The notes under the pieces were generated by a model. That model was not told where the DNA came from. It ran no database searches and saw nothing but the letters and a program-made list of their open reading frames with translations. A program made the translations under genes and the position numbers. Of a stretch of 64,000 nt of DNA, positions 9,001 to 17,522 are shown in pieces (within the stretch, counting starts at the first letter, position 1; each line of letters opens with the position of its first letter). Source of the DNA: Flavobacteriaceae bacterium (lineage in GTDB: Bacteria; Bacteroidota; Bacteroidia; Flavobacteriales; Weeksellaceae); assembly GCA_004359435.1 (NCBI GenBank), contig PTET01000001.1, positions 834,121 to 898,120 on the forward strand, given 5' to 3'.

Positions 9001-12000
9001 TGGGTAGGTGGAAAGTCTGAAATGGTTCCAGATCCAGAAAAACCAGTCCTTTGGACGGTTTCAACCGGAGATTTGAATTTCGACAATGCAGTTAAAACCA
9101 CTACCTATGGCTCTATAGACGGAAAGACGCCTATCACGTACTCTGAAAACGTCTATGAAAAATTCACTGGCGGAAGAAACAAAGTTTTGGTTACCAAGCA
9201 GATTTCTAAAAATTACCTCTCCAGCAAAACCAATCCTATTGTAGAAACCATCTCGTACCAGTACAACAATTATTTAGATGTAACCAAAACCACCATCGAA
9301 AAAGCGGGACTCAAAGAAATTGTACAAGAAAAAGAATATGCCTACAATTTTAACAAAGAGTTGGGTACAAAATATTGGGGTGGAGTTGTAACCAGAAACT
9401 ACAAAAAAGTTACTTTGCTGGCAGATGGAACCTCCGAAAGCTCACTAGAAACGGCCAAAGTAAACCCTAACGGAACTTTACTTTCTAAAACTACATACGG
9501 TAATTTCCCAACCTATACCGCCACAACCCCAGGGGTTACCACCACTTTTGCATACCATAGTTTTGGCCCTGTTAAATCTTCTACTATTACTTACATAAGT
9601 TCTGCAGATTTAGATAGTCCAAAAGGACCTCAAATATCTCTTACCCAAACCTTCGATTACGATATTAGTAAGAGATTTGTAACCAAGGCTACCTCTGCAG
9701 ATGGTTCTTTTACTCTGGCTCAAGGTTTTGATATTACAGGGAAACCCAAAACCCAAACTACCAGTTTAAACCCATTTACAACCAAAGACGAAACCATAGA
9801 GAACACCTTTAATGCTTGGGGACTGCCCACCCAAACCAAGGATCTTTCTACTGGTGCCATTTCTTATGTTACCCCAACTCCTTATGGTAACAATGGGTAT
9901 GTGAAAATCATTTCTTACAACAGCTTGCTTCCTAACAACAAATCTTACACCATAACAAACAATTTGGGGCAAACCATAGAGTCTGGTGGGGTAGATGTCA
10001 AAGGAAGAAACTTGGTATCCAAAGTAGAATACGATATCTATGGCAGAAAAACCAAGTCTTACGATGTGCATTTTGCGGGTTCTACCCCAACAACCTATAA
10101 TACCTACAAGTACGATGCGCTTGACAATGTGGTACAAGAAGACTATTATGTAAACAATGTATTGGTAAACTCTGCCAAAGGTACTACCGATGGCCTTAAA
10201 GCAACAGCTACAAGTGGTAATAAAAAGGAGATAAACCTTTACAATGCACTGGGCGAACTCATCTCTCACACAGACCAAGGAGGTACCATTACTTACAAAT
10301 ACTACCCAGATGGAAAAGTAAAAGAAACCAACTTTGAGGGTTCTATTACCAAATTTGAGTATGACCCATGGGGAAATAGAACGGTTATAGACGATCCTTC
10401 TGCAGGAAAATATCAATCTACCTATAACATTGCCGGACAGCTTTTAAGAAGTATTAGTCCCAATGATATAGCAGCTGGTACCTATGGTACTAAATATGTG
10501 TACGATCGTTTTGGAAAAGTAAGATACCAAATTTCTGAAGGAAAGGGAGATCCTAATCTATCAGAGAGCAAAACGTATAAAGCCATCAAGTATTTGTATA
10601 ACGAAACCTATGGTTTTTCAACCCAGGTGATAGCAACCAACAAACCTTTTGTAAATGGTTTTGCCTTTGATAAAATTGAAAATATTTTGGTATCTAATAC
10701 ATTGTATAATGCCTACGACAAATATTTTAATTTCAACTTCAAAGTTGAAAATACACTAGAAACTACCTTTGGTAGAGTAACCAAAACCACCGAAGACACC
10801 CCAGAGTATCTCTACACCAAAGATTTTACCTACGATGCGCTGGGTAGGCTTGCCAGCCAAACCAAAACCACACAGGTAAAAGTTGCAGGTGTACTCAGTG
10901 GTACCATCAAGACTGTTGTTACCAATACCATGGAGTACAACGATGCCTTTACAGGAGGGCTTGTGGCACAGTACCACAAAAAGAACAATGGCCAACTGGT
11001 GAAAATTTGGGAGATTAAAGAAACCAACCTCAAAGGCCAAGCCACCCAAATTAACTTTGGAAATGGCTTTACCCAAACCAATACCTATGACGATTTCTTT
11101 GCACACAAATCCCAAAAAGTAGCCAATGCTGGTGGAGTAGTAGCCATGAATTTTGAGTATGAGGTAGATGTAGTAAAAGGATGGGTAAAAAGAAAGGACG
11201 ATTTGGTGTTTGGCCGTGACCAAACCTTTAAGCAAGATGAACTGGAGCGACTCATAGAAGAAAAAGTAAACGGAGTGGTAACCCAGTCTTATGCCTACGA
11301 TCCCAAAGGGAGAATGACCTACAACTCCGAGGTTGGGGTGTACAATTACAACCAACAAAGTTACCAGCTACAAAGCATCAACAGTCAACCTCAGGCAAAC
11401 GGGAAATCTGCCATAGAAAACAGAGGAGGAAGCCACCAAATCAATTACAACAGCGATAAACAAGCAACCTTTATTGTTTTAGATGGAGTGCAAGAACGCA
11501 TAGACTTTTCTTACAACCCACTGGCGGGAAGAGCCACTGCCTATTTCTCTAAAAATGGAGTGGGCTACAAAGAAAAGGTATATACCTCAGACTTTGCGGT
11601 AGAAATCACCAAAACAGACAAAGTAACTGGAGACAACAAAACCTTCAATACCTACAAAATACAAACCTTTGTAGATGGAGAAGCCTATAGTTCTGCCTAC
11701 TTAAATGAGGTAACTTTTACCAAAAATGCTACTACACCGGTAGAAAAAAATTATTATCTGCATAGAGATTACCAAGGCACCATTGTTGCGATAACCTCAG
11801 AAGATTCTAAACTGGTAGAACAGCGCGCCTTTGACCCTTGGGGCAATGTGATAGAAGTACGCCATTATGCCTCAGACGGCATCACCTATACCAAGGACAA
11901 AACCTTGGGCATCACAGACCGTGGTTACACCGGACATGAGCATTTGCAATCCGTAGGGCTTATCCACATGAATGGGCGTTTGTACGATCCTCTGCTGCGA

Positions 12001-13287
12001 CGTTTTCTGATGCCAGACAACTTTGTGCAAGATTCTTCTAACTCACAGAATTACAACCGTTATTCTTATGTAATGAACAATCCGCTGATGTACACGGATC
12101 CAAGTGGGGAGAAGTTCAAAGATTGGTTAAATAAAAGCATCAAAAATGTTGCTAAGGTTGTTTTGGCGGCTTGTGTAGTCGCAGCAGGAATCATATTACT
12201 TGCTACTCCTGGTGCTGGTTTGGCAGGCTTAGTAATTCTAGAAGGTGGTAAGTTTGTTGGATTAACAATAGGAGGACAAATACTTGCAAGTACAGCTATT
12301 TCGTGCTTAGGTGTTATTACAGGAGCATTAGATCAAATATCTGGTAAAGCGGAAGTAGATGCAGATGATTTTAAAGGTGAAACAGAAACCCCTCCATCCT
12401 CAGGCGGAGGCTCTAGTTCTTCTGATGGGGGTTCTACTACCAGTGGAGGTTCTATTGGGGGTGGTTCATCAAACTCTGGGGGTTCTAATGTTATGTATGA
12501 TTTTAATAAAGGTGCATATGTTGCAAATACTATTGAAGATGCAATAATATTTACTCAAAGTACTGGAAAATTATCTAGGTATGGGGAGTATGAAATTGTT
12601 ATAGGGCAGAATGGATTTGCAGAATATAATCATATGGATATTGGTATTTCCTACAATGGCTCAAAAAGTTATTATTTTGATGGAAAAAAATATATGGGGA
12701 GTGTTTGTTATTTATATTCTGTAGGTGGTCAAGAACTATATTATGATGCCCTAAAATCAAACCCTCAATTAGAACAACAAAAATACTATCTTGAACAAAA
12801 CTTAAAAAATATTAACGCCTCAATTGCACAAGCGGCCACGGCTGGTGGACAAGCAAGAGGACAAGCTAGTTCTTTTGACCAAGCAAGATCTGATTTCTAT
12901 GAAGGAGTAGATAAAACGTTTGCCGCTAATGGCTTACTAATGGAATATGGTCATAAATTTTCAGATGGAGCAAAATTCTTTAAATACGCTGGAGGTACAA
13001 TAGGAATACTTGGACTTGTGGCTTCATATTACAATAAAAAGTTTGATGAAGATGGATTTACTACATCTGATCAAGTAAGTTTATATACTACAGCTGGTTT
13101 AACTATCGTTACATTATTCGCAGGCTCTTCTACTATTGGAGTAGCAGTAGGTTTATATTTGGTTGCAGATGGTATAGCTGATTTAAAATTCGGTACATCC
13201 ATTACCGATTTTGTTTCCGATATGGCAGTGGGTAGATATCAAAATCCCGACTATTTTTGTTTAACCTGCTCTGAAGTGGGTTTTTAA
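6082..13287 (+). CDS. Giant SpvB/RHS-repeat protein with variable hydrophobic C-terminus (candidate polymorphic toxin)
   Basis: 2401 residues. Order: signal peptide (about 1-26, ending VFSQ); SpvB/TcB-like N-domain (about 75-340; LPGVNNFTPTINLSYS); FG-GAP/VCBS-like calcium loops GDFDGDGNTE, GDFNGDGLLD, EDFNGDGLTD and DVNADGRVD between about 370 and 750; YD/RHS repeats (about 1050-1900); and the RHS core ending YDPLLRRFLMPD...NPLMYTDPSGE near residue 2010 (nt about 12111). After this conserved boundary comes a different C-terminus of about 390 residues: two hydrophobic helices, a Gly/Ser linker (nt about 12390-12490), an unrecognised domain, and a hydrophobic glycine-rich pair (TIGILGLVASYY; SSTIGVAVGLYL). 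In RHS toxins the shell encloses a C-terminal toxin released at the core. A pore-forming activity is inferred from hydrophobicity only. Confidence 0.85.
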   Translation: MQTSTIFKKISSFLFLLFQLTFVFSQKISIPTGSYINQTASRNVEVSYSPNYLTEVDLEFDENAQNNVLKPVVNGGLDVASGVATYSMGIDVLPGVNNFTPTINLSYSNQSGGGNAGYGWSLSGTSSITKGYKTKEVDGYIGNVDEEVYYLDGARLINKPGGAAGEYVTYNHTNLLVKFANNVFTVYYPNGQESIYRMFVGGNYLLTQVKDFAGNIIHYTYFVDKNAIYLDKIDYGNVTLTSASGITLVTKSDVTVKILYTPKAKTTESNFGQKVVVDKMVSGVTVKDNNANIVYRTYTFVHDITSTGENRLRKILLKNQAGEEARPVVFYYRDIYGLDLVKNKTSEKLISSPSDIREIQNVVTGDFDGDGNTETNYFVKDGSGNTIIHNPEKSNTSLTSYQIQDYTFSAPILLDGVLTKEDKIIGMRVDPSKDTYSSGTYKMINETMVVSFSDQNVNKIKESTLILNGSVQEYCYELEGAQMFDHSRHRNELKRGNAFRNIQQGDFNGDGLLDLLIFQESHAYTVGVGNYYDQDVTCPDFSKIKQTTTQVYFVEIAKNAGQASIQPTFVTNLVGTSLDKNLGNYILTLANTNKDAQQEILAIKKGDNASATVLRIDFKNKKIVADTAKSLGVKINDELNPIVEDFNGDGLTDLLVPRKSYSIGVTADQHVNAHVSPENLTADNFQWDLVTTTVNGTSTVFTKSSPIFSPDVKLKSFRSGTFGTAYLESSLFPMDVNADGRVDLVAINLVGTRSGENANLKANTYALKNNLPSTDNHHNKLIIYENMGIGDNGLQFRRHTHTDFNITESFSPYVELSSNQDHKSINTFRDELVLTDIITKNQIKFKFLREGGETLLTKVDNNSGSVQTLEYTPFSDKIKDYSNSKGVLEKPNLYYQLTQEAKAQKYPFSVLNYQEGVQLVAKLHNTFKIEQNGAMVEKTATKEYRYQDAYVKLDGKGLLGFHVQKESTPYLSKWVGGKSEMVPDPEKPVLWTVSTGDLNFDNAVKTTTYGSIDGKTPITYSENVYEKFTGGRNKVLVTKQISKNYLSSKTNPIVETISYQYNNYLDVTKTTIEKAGLKEIVQEKEYAYNFNKELGTKYWGGVVTRNYKKVTLLADGTSESSLETAKVNPNGTLLSKTTYGNFPTYTATTPGVTTTFAYHSFGPVKSSTITYISSADLDSPKGPQISLTQTFDYDISKRFVTKATSADGSFTLAQGFDITGKPKTQTTSLNPFTTKDETIENTFNAWGLPTQTKDLSTGAISYVTPTPYGNNGYVKIISYNSLLPNNKSYTITNNLGQTIESGGVDVKGRNLVSKVEYDIYGRKTKSYDVHFAGSTPTTYNTYKYDALDNVVQEDYYVNNVLVNSAKGTTDGLKATATSGNKKEINLYNALGELISHTDQGGTITYKYYPDGKVKETNFEGSITKFEYDPWGNRTVIDDPSAGKYQSTYNIAGQLLRSISPNDIAAGTYGTKYVYDRFGKVRYQISEGKGDPNLSESKTYKAIKYLYNETYGFSTQVIATNKPFVNGFAFDKIENILVSNTLYNAYDKYFNFNFKVENTLETTFGRVTKTTEDTPEYLYTKDFTYDALGRLASQTKTTQVKVAGVLSGTIKTVVTNTMEYNDAFTGGLVAQYHKKNNGQLVKIWEIKETNLKGQATQINFGNGFTQTNTYDDFFAHKSQKVANAGGVVAMNFEYEVDVVKGWVKRKDDLVFGRDQTFKQDELERLIEEKVNGVVTQSYAYDPKGRMTYNSEVGVYNYNQQSYQLQSINSQPQANGKSAIENRGGSHQINYNSDKQATFIVLDGVQERIDFSYNPLAGRATAYFSKNGVGYKEKVYTSDFAVEITKTDKVTGDNKTFNTYKIQTFVDGEAYSSAYLNEVTFTKNATTPVEKNYYLHRDYQGTIVAITSEDSKLVEQRAFDPWGNVIEVRHYASDGITYTKDKTLGITDRGYTGHEHLQSVGLIHMNGRLYDPLLRRFLMPDNFVQDSSNSQNYNRYSYVMNNPLMYTDPSGEKFKDWLNKSIKNVAKVVLAACVVAAGIILLATPGAGLAGLVILEGGKFVGLTIGGQILASTAISCLGVITGALDQISGKAEVDADDFKGETETPPSSGGGSSSSDGGSTTSGGSIGGGSSNSGGSNVMYDFNKGAYVANTIEDAIIFTQSTGKLSRYGEYEIVIGQNGFAEYNHMDIGISYNGSKSYYFDGKKYMGSVCYLYSVGGQELYYDALKSNPQLEQQKYYLEQNLKNINASIAQAATAGGQARGQASSFDQARSDFYEGVDKTFAANGLLMEYGHKFSDGAKFFKYAGGTIGILGLVASYYNKKFDEDGFTTSDQVSLYTTAGLTIVTLFAGSSTIGVAVGLYLVADGIADLKFGTSITDFVSDMAVGRYQNPDYFCLTCSEVGF

Positions 13288-13314
13288 TTTATTTCTTAAA
13301 ATTTAATTTACAAT

Positions 13315-13803
13315 ATGTTCAATAGTATAATTAGTAAGCTAGATCGTTTTTTTATTAATATGTTAAGATTGCATGTAAGGGATGGGAAATTTGCTTGGTA
13401 TTTGTTTATTGCAACGGGTATGCCCATAATTACTGCACTTATGAGCCTTTCGTTAATTTATAAGGCTCATTATTGGGTTTTGGCACATTACGCTGACCAA
13501 TTATTACTTCTCTCCATAGTAATTGTTGTTTTTTTGTTATATAAATTAGGTTTATATTTTTACCTCAAAAAAGATATCAAAGAATATCCACCCTTCACTA
13601 AAGAAGAAACCAATAAATACAATTCATATTATTTTGTTATTTTAGGTTTTTTTATGGTTCTTTCTTTCATTTTGGTTGAAAAAATTCCATATGTCGATCC
13701 AAAAGACGGAAAATACTACCAAGAATGGTTGCAAAACACCCAAGGCGGTAGAGACGCACAAGAACAACGTGCAAGAGACTTTGAAGAGCGGTTTGGTAAA
13801 TAA
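13315..13803 (+). CDS. Three-TM protein, candidate immunity protein for the RHS toxin
   Basis: 162 residues with three hydrophobic segments (about 24-50, 60-86, 100-122) and a charged C-terminal tail, DAQEQRARDFEERFGK. It starts 27 bp after the RHS stop codon on the same strand, the usual place for a cognate immunity gene. Inner-membrane immunity proteins are typical for pore-forming toxins, which fits the hydrophobic RHS C-terminus. I do not recognise a named Imm family, so the role rests on position and topology. Confidence 0.6.
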   Translation: MFNSIISKLDRFFINMLRLHVRDGKFAWYLFIATGMPIITALMSLSLIYKAHYWVLAHYADQLLLLSIVIVVFLLYKLGLYFYLKKDIKEYPPFTKEETNKYNSYYFVILGFFMVLSFILVEKIPYVDPKDGKYYQEWLQNTQGGRDAQEQRARDFEERFGK

Positions 13804-13826
13804 ACCCCAAAAAACAAAAAACCATA

Positions 13827-13860
13827 GAGAGGAGAGTGGAAAGTTGTGGTTTTTGTGTAA
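13827..13860 (+). repeat. 34-bp direct repeat, copy 1
   Basis: Begins GAGAGGAGAGTGGAAAG and is identical over 34 bp to 14015-14048. It lies just after the candidate immunity gene. The copies are 188 bp apart (start to start), and the DNA between them contains a terminator but no convincing gene. Confidence 0.85.
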
Positions 13861-13968
13861 AGTGAAATTACAAGTTGAATTGCCAAGAACATTAATAGAA
13901 ATAGGCTAATGGGTAAAAACTGCCTACAAAAAGTCTTTGGTAAAAAACGTGGGATTAAAAATACCCAT

Positions 13969-14001
13969 AAACCGTTTGAGAGAGATTTCAAACGGTTTTT
14001 T
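13969..14001 (+). terminator. Intrinsic terminator downstream of the RHS locus
   Basis: Stem AAACCGTTTGA (13969-13979), loop of eight bases, complementary arm TCAAACGGTTT (13988-13998) followed by T residues to 14001. It would end transcription of the 5289-13803 operon. Confidence 0.7.
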
Positions 14002-14014
14002 GTTGGGGGTGGGG

Positions 14015-14048
14015 GAGAGGAGAGTGGAAAGTTGTGGTTTTTGTGTAA
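14015..14048 (+). repeat. 34-bp direct repeat, copy 2
   Basis: Identical to 13827-13860. It ends 29 bp before the start codon of the metallophosphoesterase gene, so the second copy sits in that gene's 5' region. Confidence 0.85.
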
Positions 14049-14077
14049 CTTGTATTCTCTAAAACCATTGCCCAACC

Positions 14078-15187
14078 ATGAAACACCTTTTCAAACTTTT
14101 TTTAGTTCTAAACCTTGCTTTTTTAACCTCTTGTGCAACTTATAAGACTCAAATTTCAGGTGAACCTTTAGAATCCCAAAAATTTGAACAAAGAGAAGAA
14201 ACACAAATCCTCCATACCTTTTATCTGATTGGAGATGCTGGAAATTCCAAAATGGACACCCTCTCTGATGGACTAAAACTTTTAAGAGAAGAGTTACAAA
14301 AAGACAAAAACTCAGCTTCAACTTTACTGTTTTTAGGAGATAATATCTATCCAGCGGGTCTTCCTAAAGAGGATGATCCCACTAGAGAACTGGCCGAATA
14401 TAGGCTTTTGGTGCAACTGAAAATCGCCCAAAACTCGAATTCTAAAAGTTACTTTATTCCCGGCAATCATGACTGGTATGCAAAGGAAGGAACAAAAAGA
14501 GAAAGAGAATATGTAGACAAAACCCTTGGCGAACATTCTTTTTTACCTTTAAACGGTGCATTTTTTACCAGAAAAAAGATCAGCGATAAAATTGAACTTA
14601 TCGTGATTGATTCAGAAAAATTCATCACCCACCAAGGTTTGAACCAAAAAATGTTGGCCTATCAATCTTTAAAACAAGAAATTGCACAAATTCCAGCTGA
14701 TAAAACCCTGATTGTAGCCAGCCATCATCCTCTTTTTAGCAGTGGCGAACATGGAGGGAAATTCTCTTTTAAAGACCATATTTTTCCCCTTTCAGACAAA
14801 ATTCCGATGCCTTTGTTGGGAAGTCTGGTGGTTGCTTCAAGACAGCTCGGTATTGCTTCTAACACAGATCTTGCTCACAAAAAATACAAAGATTTTAGGG
14901 AGAATCTCCTACTTATTTTTGGGGAAAGACCGCTTTATTTTGTGGCTGGACACGAGCATATTTTAGAGCTTATTCAGATTGGGGATTTTCACCAAATTAC
15001 CTCTGGGGCAGGTTCCAAATCGGGGCCTAGCAAACTGGGAAAACACACTATGTTTACTAGTTCTAATCAGGGTTTTGCTACACTAACTCTTTTGGAAGGC
15101 AATCGGGCAGAGGTAAAGTTTATCTCTATAGACAAAAATGGTATCCAAAGCGAGCATTCGTTTTTGGTTAGTGCCCTAAAAGATTGA
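14078..15187 (+). CDS. Calcineurin-like metallophosphoesterase lipoprotein
   Basis: 369 residues with lipoprotein signal and lipobox FLTSC (Cys19). Metal-binding motifs of the purple-acid-phosphatase/calcineurin superfamily appear in order: LIGDAGNS (about 50), LFLGDNIYP (about 88), IPGNHDWY (about 127), ASHHPLFSSGEHGG (about 212) and VAGHEH (about 290). It is expected to hydrolyse phosphate esters at the outer membrane or periplasmic face; the substrate is unknown. Stand-alone + strand gene, convergent with the GNAT gene, whose stop lies 6 bp away. Confidence 0.85.
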   Translation: MKHLFKLFLVLNLAFLTSCATYKTQISGEPLESQKFEQREETQILHTFYLIGDAGNSKMDTLSDGLKLLREELQKDKNSASTLLFLGDNIYPAGLPKEDDPTRELAEYRLLVQLKIAQNSNSKSYFIPGNHDWYAKEGTKREREYVDKTLGEHSFLPLNGAFFTRKKISDKIELIVIDSEKFITHQGLNQKMLAYQSLKQEIAQIPADKTLIVASHHPLFSSGEHGGKFSFKDHIFPLSDKIPMPLLGSLVVASRQLGIASNTDLAHKKYKDFRENLLLIFGERPLYFVAGHEHILELIQIGDFHQITSGAGSKSGPSKLGKHTMFTSSNQGFATLTLLEGNRAEVKFISIDKNGIQSEHSFLVSALKD

Positions 15188-15193
15188 AAAAAT

Positions 15194-15784
15194 CTATAAA
15201 AATTCAGAAAAATATTTTTCCTTTACTTGTTTCCAATCGTTTGAAATGATGCTGTAATAGACATCGTCTCGGCTAATTCCGGTATTGTCTACCCAGTTGT
15301 TTCTAAATTTTCCTTCATAAATTGCCCCAATTCTATCCATAGATTTGATGGAAGCTTGGTTTTGGTCATCAATGCTAAATTGCACCCGATTCATCTTTAG
15401 ATGCTCAAAACAATAAGTCAAAAGAAGATGTTTAACAGCGTGGTTGAGTCCTGTGCCCTGAAATTCTTTCCCAAACCAAGTGCCGCCCATTTCTAGCTTT
15501 TTGTTGTAGAGATCTATGTATTTGAGCTGGGTAAAACCCGCAAGTGCACCCTTTTTGTCTTTGTCAAAGCAGAAAAAACTCTGAACAGACACAGATTTGT
15601 TTTGTTTTTCTAGATGCTGCAAATAACTTTCGAGCAAACTGAGTTTAGGCTCTAAGATGAGTTCTAGATTATCCAAAACCTCGGGGTAGAAGATTTCTTC
15701 TAGATTTTTAGGGTCGAAGTCTTGGTAGAAACAAATTTTGGCACGTTTGTTCTCTAAAACAAGAGAGTTTGGATTTTCCATCAA
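15194..15784 (-). CDS. GNAT-family N-acetyltransferase
   Basis: 196 residues of the RimJ/RimL-like acetyltransferase fold: a beta-alpha N-terminal half, then GTWFGKEFQGTGLNHAVKHL (the acetyl-CoA pyrophosphate-loop region) around residues 102-121 and NRVQFSIDDQNQASIKSM, the usual NxxS/A segment, around 138-153. It probably transfers an acetyl group from acetyl-CoA to an amine or protein N-terminus; the substrate is unknown. Eight bases downstream of lpdA on the same strand, so likely its operon partner. Confidence 0.8.
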   Translation of the reverse strand: MMENPNSLVLENKRAKICFYQDFDPKNLEEIFYPEVLDNLELILEPKLSLLESYLQHLEKQNKSVSVQSFFCFDKDKKGALAGFTQLKYIDLYNKKLEMGGTWFGKEFQGTGLNHAVKHLLLTYCFEHLKMNRVQFSIDDQNQASIKSMDRIGAIYEGKFRNNWVDNTGISRDDVYYSIISNDWKQVKEKYFSEFL

Positions 15785-15792
15785 GAAGAATA

Positions 15793-17169
15793 TTAAATAT
15801 GAATAGCTTCTTTGTAGGCATCTGCTACGGCTTCCATCAATGCTTCGGAAAGGGTGGGATGAGGGTGGATAGATTTTAGTATTTCAAAACCAGTGGTTTC
15901 TAGCTCTCTGGCTACCACTACCTCGGAGATGAGTTCTGTAACACCGGTGCCAATCATGTGGCAACCCAGCCACTGACCATATTTGGCGTCAAAAATTACT
16001 TTGACAAATCCACCATTTTGCCCATTGGCCGTGGCTTTTCCTGAGGCCGAAAAAGGGAATTTTCCAACCAAAATTTGCATATTTTCTGCTTTTGCTTCTT
16101 CCTCTGTATATCCCACAGAGGCAATTTCTGGTTGGGTGTAGATGCAAGAAGGTATATTGTTGTAGTTGATTTTGGGGATTTTATGGCTGGCAAAATTTTC
16201 TACGCAAGCAATCCCTTGAGCAGAGGCCAAATGAGCCAAATCTGGACCTTTGACTATGTCGCCAATGGCATAATAACCACTGATGGAAGTTTGAAAATAG
16301 TCACCCACTACAATTTTTCCTTTTTCGGTTTGGATGCCTACTTCTTCGAGTCCTATGTTTTCTAAATTGGTCTGAATTCCCACTGCAGAAAGCACCATGT
16401 CTGTGGTCAAATCACCAGTTTCAGTTGAAATTTTCACCTGATTGTTTTCTACCAAGCACTGGTTGACTTTGGTTGATGTAAGAATGTTAACGCCTAATTT
16501 TTTAAGCTGTTTTTCTAGTTCACGGCTTATTTCTGCATCTTCTAATGGTACGATTCTCTCTAGGTATTCCACAAGGGTTACCTCTACACCCATGGTCTGA
16601 AAATAATAGGCAAATTCTACCCCAATGGCACCAGATCCAATAATGGTAAGGGTTTTGGGAAGTTCTTTTAGGGTTAGGGCTTCTCTGTAACCAATGATGT
16701 ATTTTCCGTCTTGGGGAATAAAGTCTAATTTTTTACTTCTGGCTCCGGTAGCCAAAATGATATGATCGGCAGAATAGGTTTCTTTTGAGCCTTGGTCTTG
16801 GCTAACTTCCACAATTTTTCCTGGCAAAATTTTACCAAAACCTTCAAGGACGCTAATGTTGTTTTTTTTCATCAAGAAATGAATCCCTTGGTTCATTTTT
16901 TGGGCTACTTCTCGGCTTCTGTCTACAATTTTTTCGATGTTGGCTTTGGCAGGGGCAACTTCAATGCCATATTGGTCAGCGTGCAAAAGCGTCTGCAATA
17001 CAGAGGCACTTTTTAAAAGTGCTTTGGTTGGAATACATCCCCAGTTTAAACAAATTCCACCCAGTTTGTCTTTCTCTACGATGGCAGTTTTAAATCCAAG
17101 CTGCGCGGCTCGAATGGCAGCAACATATCCGCCCGGACCACTTCCAATTACAATTACATCAAATTTCAT
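15793..17169 (-). CDS. lpdA: Dihydrolipoyl dehydrogenase (E3)
   Basis: 458 residues. It reoxidises dihydrolipoamide of the 2-oxo-acid dehydrogenase complexes with FAD and NAD+. Visible: FAD dinucleotide fold GSGPGGYVAAIRAAQLG at residues 8-24, redox disulfide GGICLNWGCIPTK (Cys40/Cys45), NAD-binding IGSGAIGVEFAYYF (about 178), the second FAD motif YAIGDIVKGPDLAH (about 299), and the dimer-interface catalytic HPHPTLSEA near the C-terminus. Length is normal. Cytoplasmic; followed by the GNAT gene. Confidence 0.95.
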   Translation of the reverse strand: MKFDVIVIGSGPGGYVAAIRAAQLGFKTAIVEKDKLGGICLNWGCIPTKALLKSASVLQTLLHADQYGIEVAPAKANIEKIVDRSREVAQKMNQGIHFLMKKNNISVLEGFGKILPGKIVEVSQDQGSKETYSADHIILATGARSKKLDFIPQDGKYIIGYREALTLKELPKTLTIIGSGAIGVEFAYYFQTMGVEVTLVEYLERIVPLEDAEISRELEKQLKKLGVNILTSTKVNQCLVENNQVKISTETGDLTTDMVLSAVGIQTNLENIGLEEVGIQTEKGKIVVGDYFQTSISGYYAIGDIVKGPDLAHLASAQGIACVENFASHKIPKINYNNIPSCIYTQPEIASVGYTEEEAKAENMQILVGKFPFSASGKATANGQNGGFVKVIFDAKYGQWLGCHMIGTGVTELISEVVVARELETTGFEILKSIHPHPTLSEALMEAVADAYKEAIHI

Positions 17170-17350
17170 AGGCCATTTCTGTTTAGATCAAAAATACACA
17201 ATTTTTTTTGGCCTAAACCATGGGTTGGAAGGTAAAAATGGTAGTCAAACAATCCCATTTAAATAATTGGTTAAATTCAGAAATTTCTGAGGGAATCTTC
17301 GTATTTTTGAGAAGTTCATTTTTGAAAAAAAACTTTAATTTTCCCAACCC

Positions 17351-17522
17351 ATGAAATTTTTTATCGACACAGCCAACTTAGATCAAATTAGAGAAGCAGA
17401 AGCCTTGGGCGTTCTAGATGGAGTAACTACAAATCCTTCGCTCATGGCCAAAGAAGGCATCACTGGCGAGCAAAATATCTTAAACCACTACAAAGCCATC
17501 TGTGAAATTGTAGAAGGTGACA
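17351..17522 (+). pseudogene. 5' fragment of transaldolase/fructose-6-phosphate aldolase
   Basis: The first 57 residues match the small transaldolase/FSA family, starting [16 protein letters not shown], with the family segment [13 protein letters not shown] and then AICEIVEGD. Family members have about 215-220 residues including a Schiff-base lysine that lies beyond this point. After about 17522 the homology stops abruptly and the DNA becomes the antisense strand of recN. The gene has lost about three quarters of its length, so it cannot be active as drawn. Confidence 0.85.

Noticed and set aside
9766-10416. Long minus-strand open frame within the RHS gene
   Set aside because: It is the antisense of repeated, well-supported RHS coding sequence with no start context; a shadow frame.
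13827-14048. CRISPR-like array
   Set aside because: Only two copies of the 34-bp unit, spacer of 154 bp, no cas genes nearby.
13676-14145. Short overlapping + frames after the three-TM gene
   Set aside because: They overlap direct repeats, the terminator and the start of the phosphoesterase gene; composition is not coding-like.
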